64,000 nucleotides of DNA from an uncultured Opitutia bacterium (GTDB taxonomy: Bacteria; Verrucomicrobiota; Verrucomicrobiia; Opitutales; Opitutaceae): assembly GCA_903900845.1 (NCBI GenBank), contig CAIUOU010000020.1, positions 20,302-84,301 on the forward strand, given 5' to 3'. The first letter of the stretch is position 1. Every line of letters starts with the position of its first letter. The translations under genes were made by a program, and so were the position numbers. The notes under the pieces are model-generated. The model ran no database searches, was not told the origin of the DNA, and was given only the letters and a program-made list of their open reading frames with translations. Shown piece after piece: positions 41,970 to 49,965 of the stretch.

Positions 41970-43697
41970 CTAACTGCGAGGGCACATCTCACCCGCCACG
42001 TTCCCGAGATCGCGCAGGACTTGACCGATTGCCCTGAGCTGATCCGCCGGGAAGAAGCCGTTGATGCGGGTGATCACTTGCTGGATGACGCCGTCGGGGC
42101 AACTGGCGCCGCCTGTGACGAGGATGCGCCGTGGCGTCGGAGCGTCCGCTGGCCAGAGTGGTCGCCGCTCGGTGTGGCCCCGTCCGGAACCGTCATAAAC
42201 GTAGTGTTCCACCTCCGCCAGAGAGTGGATGCCTGCTTCGGATTGGATGAAGTAGGCCCGGTCGCCGAGTTTCTCGGCGCAAAGGCGGAAAAGCTGATAG
42301 GTGTTGGATGAGTTCTTCCCGCCGATCACGAACGCCGCGTCGAGCGGCTCCGCGAGCGCGCGGCTGAGGGCGTCCTGGTTGACCTGCGTCGCGTAGCAGA
42401 GCGTGTCGCGCCGGCCGTCCCCGCCTACGCGGGAGGCGTCCTGATGGACGTCCCGATATACCCCGCGGAGGTGCTCGATGATCTCGAGGGTCTCGTTCAT
42501 CAGCAGCGTAGTCTGGTTTACGACCGCGACCCGGACCAGGTCACGCACCGGATCGAAGGCGGGCGTATGGCGGCCGGCGAACTTCTCCGAAAAAAGGGAG
42601 CGAGCTTTGTCCGGCTCGCTCGCGATGATCTCCCCGAGTTGCCGCGCCTCGGCGAGGTTGCGCACGATCACGGCCGGCGCGTGGCGCCGCGTGTTCGAAA
42701 ACGTCGCCTTCGTCTCCTCGTGCTCGTGCTTGCCGTGGATGACCACCGTGTACCCTTCGCGCCCGTACGCGCGGGCCGCCTTCCAGACCTTTTCCACCAG
42801 CATGCACGTGGCGTCATACTGGCAGACCGCGATGCCCTTCCGCACCAGCCGGCGCTTGTCCTCGTCGGTCGCGCCGAAGGCGGGGATGATCACGAGATCT
42901 TCCGGGGCCAGGGTCTCCCATAGCGTTGGTGATCCTTCGTGTCCGTCGACGGTGTGTGGAACGCCGCGGTCGGTCTGGAGGTAACGCAGGCCGCGACGCA
43001 GGAGGTCCTCGTTCACAAACGGGTTGTGGATCAGCTCCGAAAGCATGAAGACGCGCCGGCCCGGATTTTCGGCCAGCGTCTCGTAGGCGCGCTCGATGGC
43101 GTTTTTCACCCCGAGGCAGAATCCGAAGTGGCTCGGGATCACGTAGCGCACCTCGCCGAAATCGAGCTCCACTGGCGCGGTCGCGGTGCGTTCCTGGCGG
43201 CGCGCGAGGGTCTTGATCGCGGCGCAAAGCTCTGACTGGTAGAGCGCCGTGGCGCCGGCATCCTGGGAGTAGATGCCGGCGTTGCGCTCCTGCGCCGGCC
43301 GGAACTTGTAGATGAAGTCGTTCTCGCCGAGGTGGAGGTAGGGGATGTCGACGAGATGTGGCTCCAGCGCCCGGAGAGCAGACTGCAGCGAGGGGGCAAG
43401 GTCGCCGGGCGCCGCCTCCAGCTGTTCGATGGACCTGAAGACGACCTCGGAATCGGCGGCCACGCCCGCCACCTGCGCGAGCAACACCCGGTGCGTTCTT
43501 CCCCCGGCCGTGCAGGAGAAGAACTCCGCCGGCGGTGTATGCTCGCGGAAGGAAGATTCGAGCCGGGCTGTCGCCATCGCGAGATCGCTGCCGGTGAACG
43601 CGAGGCCGTGCTTCGATCCGAGTTTCCTCACCGCGAGCTGATTTCCCGCGTTGAAGGCCAGTACGGCGAAGAGGGCGGGGGACGACGGCGCGTTCAT
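41970..43697 (-). CDS. ispH: 4-hydroxy-3-methylbut-2-enyl diphosphate reductase IspH with long N-terminal extension
   Basis: Reduces HMBPP to IPP and DMAPP, the last MEP-pathway step, with a [4Fe-4S] cluster. The three cluster cysteines are visible in FGFCLGVKNAI (Cys194), CQYDATCMLVEKVW and RDTLCYATQVNQDA; KHEHEET carries the catalytic-region His and Glu. The IspH domain is of the longer, plant/cyanobacteria-like type. About 175 residues precede it and match nothing I know; they contain PYLHLGENDFIYKFRP and are not a signal peptide. The start at 43697 was chosen over a Met 7 codons earlier; both are possible. Confidence 0.93.
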   Translation of the reverse strand: MNAPSSPALFAVLAFNAGNQLAVRKLGSKHGLAFTGSDLAMATARLESSFREHTPPAEFFSCTAGGRTHRVLLAQVAGVAADSEVVFRSIEQLEAAPGDLAPSLQSALRALEPHLVDIPYLHLGENDFIYKFRPAQERNAGIYSQDAGATALYQSELCAAIKTLARRQERTATAPVELDFGEVRYVIPSHFGFCLGVKNAIERAYETLAENPGRRVFMLSELIHNPFVNEDLLRRGLRYLQTDRGVPHTVDGHEGSPTLWETLAPEDLVIIPAFGATDEDKRRLVRKGIAVCQYDATCMLVEKVWKAARAYGREGYTVVIHGKHEHEETKATFSNTRRHAPAVIVRNLAEARQLGEIIASEPDKARSLFSEKFAGRHTPAFDPVRDLVRVAVVNQTTLLMNETLEIIEHLRGVYRDVHQDASRVGGDGRRDTLCYATQVNQDALSRALAEPLDAAFVIGGKNSSNTYQLFRLCAEKLGDRAYFIQSEAGIHSLAEVEHYVYDGSGRGHTERRPLWPADAPTPRRILVTGGASCPDGVIQQVITRINGFFPADQLRAIGQVLRDLGNVAGEMCPRS

Positions 43698-43743
43698 GCT
43701 TCGGGCAGGTTGGCTCACGCCCGGCCGCCCGCAAGCGTCCCGC

Positions 43744-44208
43744 TCACGCGAGGCGCGAATCGAAAGCGAACGGCTCCGGCCGGCCGAGATCCACCCGGGC
43801 GAAAGCGGGATGCGCGGGATTCAGCAGGTAGTTGAACTCCCCCGGAACCACCGCGCTCGGCACCCGGAGCGCGGCGGAGCGCGCACCAGAGGACCACGCG
43901 TCGCCGAACCGCCGCGTCTCGGCCGGTGCGGGAAACTCCCGCCAGTTCACGGGAAAGCGGGCGGGGCGCTCCACCAGCGATACTGGCACGCGCGCCGAGA
44001 AAAGTACCCATGCCGTGTGCGCGAGCAGCTCAGGCCCGTCGACGTGCGCCAGCACCTCCAGCATCGCGAGGGCCCGTGATTCCGAGCAGTACACGAGTGA
44101 CGTGCCGCGCGACGACCAGCGTCCGCCGAAGCGTCGCGCGCCCTCGCCGTCGAAGGCGTTTTCCGCCCATCGGGCCGCGCAGATGCGCCAGACCGGGAGC
44201 TCGCTCAC
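43744..44208 (-). CDS. RES-domain toxin of a type II toxin-antitoxin module
   Basis: A 154-aa RES-family protein. The signature Arg/Glu/Ser residues appear in RRFGGRWSSRGTSLVYCSES and ALAMLEVLAHVD. Studied RES toxins either degrade NAD+ (MbcT) or modify proteins with ADP-ribose (ParT), so the expected effect is growth arrest. The start is GTG at 44208 and overlaps the antitoxin stop as GTGA, indicating translational coupling with the toxin second. That order is typical for this class. Confidence 0.93.
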   Translation of the reverse strand: MSELPVWRICAARWAENAFDGEGARRFGGRWSSRGTSLVYCSESRALAMLEVLAHVDGPELLAHTAWVLFSARVPVSLVERPARFPVNWREFPAPAETRRFGDAWSSGARSAALRVPSAVVPGEFNYLLNPAHPAFARVDLGRPEPFAFDSRLA

Positions 44209-44624
44209 GAGAACACGCCGTGCTCGAGGCGGCCGATCACGTTCTCCACTTCGCGCGCCCCGGGCTCGGTCTGCGCGAAGTCCAGCGGTGAACGCCCGCC
44301 AAGGGCGCGCACCGGCGAGTTGAGCCACCGGCGGGTCGCCTCGTCGGTGCCGAAAACCCTTCGCGCGAGGTCGAAAAGGCGGATGACGCGCACCGCCCGC
44401 TCGCCCTCGGTGGCCTTCAGCCGCGCCTTGTGCGCCACACGGCGGGCGTAGGTGCGGGGCGGAATGCGAATCATCCGCGCCAATTCCTCATTCGAGAAGC
44501 CGGCCTCGCGCCCGAACTGCACGATGTCGAGCACCGGCAGCCCCTCCTCCACCCGCGCCGCCATCGCCCCGTTGTCGTGGATTCCCGGATATACCGGCTC
44601 CCCGCCTTTGCGCGTCTTCTTCAT
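44205..44624 (-). CDS. Xre/MbcA/ParS-family antitoxin
   Basis: A 139-aa antitoxin of the MbcA/ParS/Xre (DUF2384) type, upstream partner of the RES toxin. It has an N-terminal helix-turn-helix-like region (REAGFSNEELARMIRIPPRT) and the C-terminal DUF2384 domain (FGTDEATRRWLNSPVRALGG, then SPLDFAQTEPGAREVENVIG), which blocks the toxin active site in known complexes. Such antitoxins repress their own promoter; an AT-rich upstream segment with inverted repeats (44671-44700) is a candidate operator. Confidence 0.92.
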   Translation of the reverse strand: MKKTRKGGEPVYPGIHDNGAMAARVEEGLPVLDIVQFGREAGFSNEELARMIRIPPRTYARRVAHKARLKATEGERAVRVIRLFDLARRVFGTDEATRRWLNSPVRALGGRSPLDFAQTEPGAREVENVIGRLEHGVFS

Positions 44625-44670
44625 GGCCCGAGCATCGGGCCCGTGTTACCGCCGGGCAAGTCGAAACAGG

Positions 44671-44700
44671 CAAATGGCAAAGATAAAAATGCCAAATGGC
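44671..44700. promoter_or_regulatory. Possible operator upstream of the RES/Xre module
   Basis: Within the 119-bp gap before the antitoxin start, an AT-rich stretch contains TGGCA (44675-44679) and TGCCA (44690-44694), an inverted repeat with 10 bp between arms, and CAAATGGC occurring twice (44671-44678 and near 44693-44700). This is the expected position for Xre-type autorepression. No convincing -35/-10 pair could be fixed, so the call is tentative. Confidence 0.35.
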
Positions 44701-44743
44701 TCAAGCTTGAAAACGCGAGCGTCGTGCGTGCACGGTCTTTTCC

Positions 44744-47446
44744 TCAGTGGGCGAGCGCCTCGGCCAGCTTCGCCGGGTCCTTGCCGCCACCCATCGCGAA
44801 GTCGGGTTTGCCACCGCCCTTGCCGCCGACCTTGGTCGCGAGTTCCCCGATGATCTTGCCAGCCTGGTGTCCGGCCTTGATCGCGGTGGGGGAGCAAAAC
44901 GCCACGAGGCTGGCCTTGTCGCCCAGCGCCGCGCCGAGCCGCACGACGCCCTCGCCGAGTTTGGCCAGCACCTGCGAGCCGAGGGAGCGGAGTGACTCCT
45001 GGTCGGGCACGTTCACCACGGCGGAAACGAACTTCAGTCCGTCCCTCGTGACGGCCGCGGCCGCCAGTTCTTCGGCCTGGCCGGCGAGCGCCTTTTGCTG
45101 GAAGGAGCGTAGCTGACGCTCGATTTCCTTCTGATGGGCGAGCAACGACTCTAGCTTCTTCACGACGTCGCTCGCGCCGCCGCCGAGCTGCGCGCTGACG
45201 GCGGAGAGCGCGGACTCGCGGGTGGTTACGAGCTCGAACGCGGGACGGCCGGCGACGGCCTCGATGCGCCGCGTGCCGGCGGCGATGGCCATCTCGGCTA
45301 CGACCTTGATCAGGCCGATTTCGCCCGTGGTGGTCACGTGGGTGCCGCCGCAGAGTTCGCGGCTGTAGCCGCCGATGTCGACCACACGCACGACCTTGCC
45401 GTACTTCTCGCCGAAGAACGCGAGGGTGCCTTCGGGTTTCTGGTCGAACTCGGTCTCGTAGGTATCAACCGGCGCATTGTCGATGACCTTGCCGTTGATG
45501 AGCGACTCGACCTCCTGGAGCTGGGTGGGCGTCATCGCCTCAAAGTGGGCGAAGTCGAAACGCATGCGGTCGGCGGTCTTCGAGGTGCCGGCCTGGCGGA
45601 CGTGGGTGCCGAGGACCTTGCGCAGCGCCCAGTGGATCAGGTGCGCGGCGCTGTGGTGGCGGTTGATCGCGCGGCGGCGTTCGCGGTCCACCGCGAGACG
45701 CGCGGCGGCGCCTGCCTTGGGGGCGAGGGCGCCCACCGCCGCGGCGTCGATCTTGTGCAGATGGCGGCCGGACTTGTCCTTCACGCAGTCGGAAACGGCG
45801 AGGGTGGTGCCGCTGATCTCGACCGTGCCGGCGTCGCCGGTTTGGCCGCCCATCTCGGCGTAAAACGGCGTGCGGTCGAAAACGAGGAACGCGTCCTTCT
45901 CGGCCGTGACGACCTCGAGGAGCTTGGCGTCGGCGGTGATCGCCGTATAGCCGAGAAACTCGGTGGGTTTCTGGTCGCCCGTCGTCTCGCCCTCGGTGGC
46001 GGCGACGAGCACGACCTTCTTGGTGGAGGCTTGGCCGCGCTTGCGCTGCTCCTCCATGTGCCGCTCGAAACCCTCGTGGTCTACCTGCAGGCTGCGCTCG
46101 GTGGCGAGCAGCTGGGTCATGTCGAGCGGGAAGCCGTACGTGTCATACAGCTCGAACGCCGTGGCGCCGCCGATGGAGCCGGCTGAGGCCGCCTTGTTGA
46201 AGATCTGCAGGCCGCGGTCCAGCGTGCGCCCGAACGACTCCTCTTCGCTGCGGATCACACGCCGCACGATGTCCTGCTGCTGGCGCAACTCGGGGAACAC
46301 GCCCCCGAGCGACTCCACGACGGGCGCGACCAGCTGCTCGAAGAAGCCGGTCTGCAGGCCGAGCTTCTTCCCGTAAAGGATGCCGCGGCGCAGGATGCGG
46401 CGGATGACGTAGTTGCGGCCCTCGTTGCCGGGCAAAATGCCGTCGGCGATCGCGCACGAGACGCAGCGCGTGTGGTCGGCGAGGACGCGGAACGCCACGT
46501 CGACCGACTCCTGTTCGCTCAGACCCTCACGGCCCTTCGGCACGGTGCCGCGGTAGGTTTTGCCCGAGAGCGCCGCGACCTTGGTCAGCAGCGGGGCGAA
46601 GACATCAGCCGCGTAGTTCGAGGGATCGCGGGAGAAGTCCTTGAAACCGTTGGTTGTGGCTTGGATGCCGGCGACGCGCTCGAAGCCCATGCCGGTGTCG
46701 ACGTGCTTCGCGGCCAGCGGCGAGAAGGTGCCGTCGGAGTTCGCGTTGAATTGGATGAAGACGTGATTCCAGATCTCGATGCAGCGCGGGCTGCCCGAGT
46801 TCACGAGCTCACGGCCGGCCGTCTCCTCGTCGGAGGGCAAAAGGTTGAAATGGATCTCGGAGCACGGGCCACAGGGGCCGGTGTCGCCCATCATCCAAAA
46901 ATTGTCTTTCTTGTTGCCATTGACGATGTGGACGGCGGGGTCGAGGCCCTCGCGGCGGAAGATCGCGGCCCAGATGTCGTGGGCCTCCTGGTCGAAGTCC
47001 GACGGGTCGCCCTTGGACTTGTCGGGGAAGTAGACCGTCGCGAACAATCGCTTCGCGGGAATGCCCCAGACCTTCGTGATCAACTCCCAACCCCACTCGA
47101 TCGACTCCCGCTTGAAGTAGTCGCCGAAGGACCAGTTCCCCAGCATCTCGAACATCGTGTGGTGGTACGTGTCGAAGCCCACGTCCTCCAGGTCGTTGTG
47201 CTTCCCGCCGGCGCGGATGCACTTCTGCGTGTCGGCCGCGCGGGTGTCCTTCGACGGCCGCACCCCCGCCCAGCGGGAGACGTCCGGGGCCCGGTCGCCG
47301 AGGAAGATCGGCACAAACTGGTTCATGCCGGCGTTGGTGAACAGCAGGCCGGGGGAGTCCGGCATGAGCGAAGCCGACGGCACGATCGTGTGACCCTGGC
47401 GGGCGAAGAAATCGAGGAAGCTCTGGCGGATCTCGGCGGAGGTCAT
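44744..47446 (-). CDS. alaS: Alanyl-tRNA synthetase
   Basis: Charges tRNA-Ala in the cytoplasm and clears mischarged Ser and Gly. The 900-aa product has the class II catalytic domain (FTNAGMNQFVPIFLG, HTMFEMLGNWSFGDYFK), the tRNA-recognition domain, the editing domain with HHSAAH and CGGTH zinc-type ligands, and a C-terminal DHHA1/C-Ala domain (about 750-900) ending in a Gly/Lys-rich segment. The start at 47446 (MTSAEIRQSFLDFF) is the usual N-terminus. It is divergent from the Gfo/Idh/MocA gene, with a 133-bp gap. Confidence 0.97.
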   Translation of the reverse strand: MTSAEIRQSFLDFFARQGHTIVPSASLMPDSPGLLFTNAGMNQFVPIFLGDRAPDVSRWAGVRPSKDTRAADTQKCIRAGGKHNDLEDVGFDTYHHTMFEMLGNWSFGDYFKRESIEWGWELITKVWGIPAKRLFATVYFPDKSKGDPSDFDQEAHDIWAAIFRREGLDPAVHIVNGNKKDNFWMMGDTGPCGPCSEIHFNLLPSDEETAGRELVNSGSPRCIEIWNHVFIQFNANSDGTFSPLAAKHVDTGMGFERVAGIQATTNGFKDFSRDPSNYAADVFAPLLTKVAALSGKTYRGTVPKGREGLSEQESVDVAFRVLADHTRCVSCAIADGILPGNEGRNYVIRRILRRGILYGKKLGLQTGFFEQLVAPVVESLGGVFPELRQQQDIVRRVIRSEEESFGRTLDRGLQIFNKAASAGSIGGATAFELYDTYGFPLDMTQLLATERSLQVDHEGFERHMEEQRKRGQASTKKVVLVAATEGETTGDQKPTEFLGYTAITADAKLLEVVTAEKDAFLVFDRTPFYAEMGGQTGDAGTVEISGTTLAVSDCVKDKSGRHLHKIDAAAVGALAPKAGAAARLAVDRERRRAINRHHSAAHLIHWALRKVLGTHVRQAGTSKTADRMRFDFAHFEAMTPTQLQEVESLINGKVIDNAPVDTYETEFDQKPEGTLAFFGEKYGKVVRVVDIGGYSRELCGGTHVTTTGEIGLIKVVAEMAIAAGTRRIEAVAGRPAFELVTTRESALSAVSAQLGGGASDVVKKLESLLAHQKEIERQLRSFQQKALAGQAEELAAAAVTRDGLKFVSAVVNVPDQESLRSLGSQVLAKLGEGVVRLGAALGDKASLVAFCSPTAIKAGHQAGKIIGELATKVGGKGGGKPDFAMGGGKDPAKLAEALAH

Positions 47447-47579
47447 GGCGAGGCTAAAAACGGTGAGATCACAGCCCGTGCGGGGGGTTAGCAAGTGGGG
47501 AATCGGTCCGTCGTCTGCGGGGACAATTTCGTTGTCGGTGATGCGGCGTCCCGCGACCGTTTCGCGTCCCGGATTCCCC

Positions 47580-48914
47580 ATGAAAACCCCGTCCCTCCGC
47601 CGTCGCGATTTTCTGCGGGCCGCCGCTCCAGCCGCCGCCACGCTCGCTTTCCCCCACGTCCTGCGCAGTCAAGGCGGCGTCTCGCCCAATTCACGTCTCA
47701 ATGTCGCCTGCGTGGGTGTCGGCGGACGCGGCGCCGCGGCCGTGGCGGCCATGAAGGATGAGAACATCGTGGCCCTGTGCGACGTCGACGACTTCCGCGG
47801 GGCGAGGGCCGTGAAGGCCAATCCGGGCGCGCGGCAGTTCCGTGACTTCCGCCGCCTGCTGGACGAGGTGGGCAAGAGCATCGACGCGGTCACCGTCTCG
47901 ACGCCCGACCACATGCACTTCCCCGTCGCCATGGCGGCGATGGCGCTGGGCAAGCACGTCTTCGTGGAGAAGCCGATCGCCCACACGGTGTGGGAGGCGC
48001 GCCAGCTGGCGAAGGTCGCGGCGGAGAAACGCCTCGCGACGCAGATGGGCAACCAGGGCCACGCGGGCGAGGGCATCCGGCTCCTGCGCGAGTGGTATGA
48101 GGCGGGCGTATTCGGCGAGGTGACGGAAATCCATTCGTGGACCGACCGTCCGATCTGGCCGCAGGGCGTGAAGGCGCCCGACCACAGCAAACTCATCCCG
48201 GTGGTCCCGCCCTCCCTCGATTGGGACCTGTGGCTCGGGGTGGCGGCGCCGCGTCCCTACGATCCCGGCTACCTGCCGTTCAATTGGCGCGGATACTGGG
48301 ATTTCGGCACCGGGGCGTTGGGTGACATGGGCTGCCACATGATGGACGCCTTCTGGGCGCTCGACTTGCCGGCGCCGGCCAGCGTGGAAGCGGTCTCGTC
48401 CGGGCAGACGGAGATCAGTGCGCCTACGGCCTCGGTGGTGAATTACCTTTTCCCCGCGCGCGGCCAGCGCCCCGCGCTCAAGTGGGTGTGGTACGACGGC
48501 AAGATCCAGCCCGCGCTGCCGCCGGAATTCGAGGTGGGCCGGAAGTTCCCTGAGAACGCCACCTTCATCATCGGCACCAAGGCCGCTGCGATCGCGGATC
48601 CGAATTATTTCACGATCCGTCTGATGCCCGAGTCGCGCATGCAGGAGATGGCGTCCTCGCTGCCTCCGAAGACGATCCCGCGGATTCCCGGTGGCAACCA
48701 CTTCGCCGAGTGGGTGCGGGCGTGCAAAGGCGGCGAGGCTGCCGGCTCCAATTTCGCCTACTCGTCGCGCCTCACCGAGATGGTGCTCCTGAGCAACGTG
48801 GCCGTGCGCGCCCGGCGTCGCATCGAGTGGGACGACACCGCGATGCGTGTGACCAACGTGCCCGCCGCAAACGCCTTCCTCACGAAAGAATACCGGCCCG
48901 GGTTCGGGGTCTGA
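47580..48914 (+). CDS. Tat-exported Gfo/Idh/MocA family oxidoreductase
   Basis: A 444-aa NAD(P)-dependent oxidoreductase family protein with a twin-arginine signal (SLRRRDFLRAAAPAAATLAF). The Rossmann motif is VGVGGRGAAAV and the catalytic Lys is in VFVEKPIAHT; the C-terminal domain has WRGYWDFGTGALGDMGCHMMD. Exported members carry a tightly bound cofactor and usually act on sugars or glycosides in the periplasm. They are expanded in Verrucomicrobia and Planctomycetes; the substrate here is unknown. The following glycine-rich secreted protein gene starts 53 bp downstream on the same strand. Confidence 0.92.
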   Translation: MKTPSLRRRDFLRAAAPAAATLAFPHVLRSQGGVSPNSRLNVACVGVGGRGAAAVAAMKDENIVALCDVDDFRGARAVKANPGARQFRDFRRLLDEVGKSIDAVTVSTPDHMHFPVAMAAMALGKHVFVEKPIAHTVWEARQLAKVAAEKRLATQMGNQGHAGEGIRLLREWYEAGVFGEVTEIHSWTDRPIWPQGVKAPDHSKLIPVVPPSLDWDLWLGVAAPRPYDPGYLPFNWRGYWDFGTGALGDMGCHMMDAFWALDLPAPASVEAVSSGQTEISAPTASVVNYLFPARGQRPALKWVWYDGKIQPALPPEFEVGRKFPENATFIIGTKAAAIADPNYFTIRLMPESRMQEMASSLPPKTIPRIPGGNHFAEWVRACKGGEAAGSNFAYSSRLTEMVLLSNVAVRARRRIEWDDTAMRVTNVPAANAFLTKEYRPGFGV

Positions 48915-48967
48915 GCCGCGCCCGGAGGCGGAAACCATTTCGCCGCGGATTCGTCCAACCGGCTGTG

Positions 48968-49897
48968 ATGCCGCGAACTCATCCGTACGTCTTCGCCGCG
49001 GGTCTCGCCGCGCTTGTCACGGCCCTCTCGGCCGGACCGGTGGAGTCGGCGATCGTGGCGGCGATGAAGTTGCCCGACGCACCGTCCTACGCGTGGCGGA
49101 CCGAGGTGGCGGACGATGCTCGAACCTACGAGATCAGCGGGTCCACCGAACGGGCGGGAGAGTTCTCGCTTGTGACGATGCCGATTCCGGTCACCGGGGG
49201 CCGGCGCGTCGCGCGGGGGCCGATCAATTCGTCCGGTACCAGCACGGTCACGGCATGGTTCAAGGGAGCCGTGGATTGCGTGGTGCAGTCGGGTGACGGC
49301 TGGCGGCGTCCGGAGGAAATTGCGAACGCGGGCGATCGTGACACCGGCGGTGGAGGGGGCCAACGCCGGCGCGGCGGATTCGGCGGACCTCCGGGAGGCG
49401 GAGGCGGCGGCGTCTTTGGTGGCGGTGGCGGCATGGGCGGGCGCGGCTCGGGGGGAGGCGGCGGGCGCGGTGGGGGCGGATTTCCTCCGCCCGTCGACGA
49501 TCGTGGCGAAGCGAGCGGACGCACGTTCAGCAACGTCCAGAAGACATTGAGCCGGCCGCACGAGGAGATCGCGGTGATCATCGCGGGTGGCTCCGACCTG
49601 AAAGCCGAGGGCGAATTGGTTTCCGGTCGGCTCTCCGAGACTTCGGCCAAGCTCCTGCTGGTACACGAGGGCCAGCGTGACCGTGTGCCGCTGCAGGCGG
49701 GCGGCACTTTCCGGCTGTGGTTGCGCGGCGGAGCGCTGGTGAAATACGAGACGCGGCTCGAGGGCGCGCTCCGCGTCGATGATGCGGCCGGACGCCGCGA
49801 GGTCCGCGTCAACGAGACTTCCACCACCACCCTGAGCGAGGTCGGCACCGCGCGGGTCGAGGTGCCCGCAGAAGTGCGGAAGCGGTTGGGTGGTTGA
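48968..49897 (+). CDS. Secreted protein with Gly-rich low-complexity linker, unknown function
   Basis: A 309-aa protein I cannot assign. The N-terminus looks like a signal peptide (about 1-28, ending around AGPVESA). Residues about 30-125 form one beta-rich domain (YAWRTEVADDARTYEISGS, GTSTVTAWFKGAVDCVV). Residues 127-175 are nearly all Gly with Arg, Phe and Pro. A second domain (about 180-309) follows. The two folded parts separated by a flexible linker suggest a periplasmic or surface protein. It lies between the Gfo/Idh/MocA gene and the helicase and could be co-transcribed with the former. Confidence 0.65.
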   Translation: MPRTHPYVFAAGLAALVTALSAGPVESAIVAAMKLPDAPSYAWRTEVADDARTYEISGSTERAGEFSLVTMPIPVTGGRRVARGPINSSGTSTVTAWFKGAVDCVVQSGDGWRRPEEIANAGDRDTGGGGGQRRRGGFGGPPGGGGGGVFGGGGGMGGRGSGGGGGRGGGGFPPPVDDRGEASGRTFSNVQKTLSRPHEEIAVIIAGGSDLKAEGELVSGRLSETSAKLLLVHEGQRDRVPLQAGGTFRLWLRGGALVKYETRLEGALRVDDAAGRREVRVNETSTTTLSEVGTARVEVPAEVRKRLGG

Positions 49898-49965
49898 GCC
49901 GGGTGCGGCGTTTCCGCGCGGGGCTTGCGTTGCCGGGGGGCGGCTTCAGGGTCCGGAGAAAGTTA

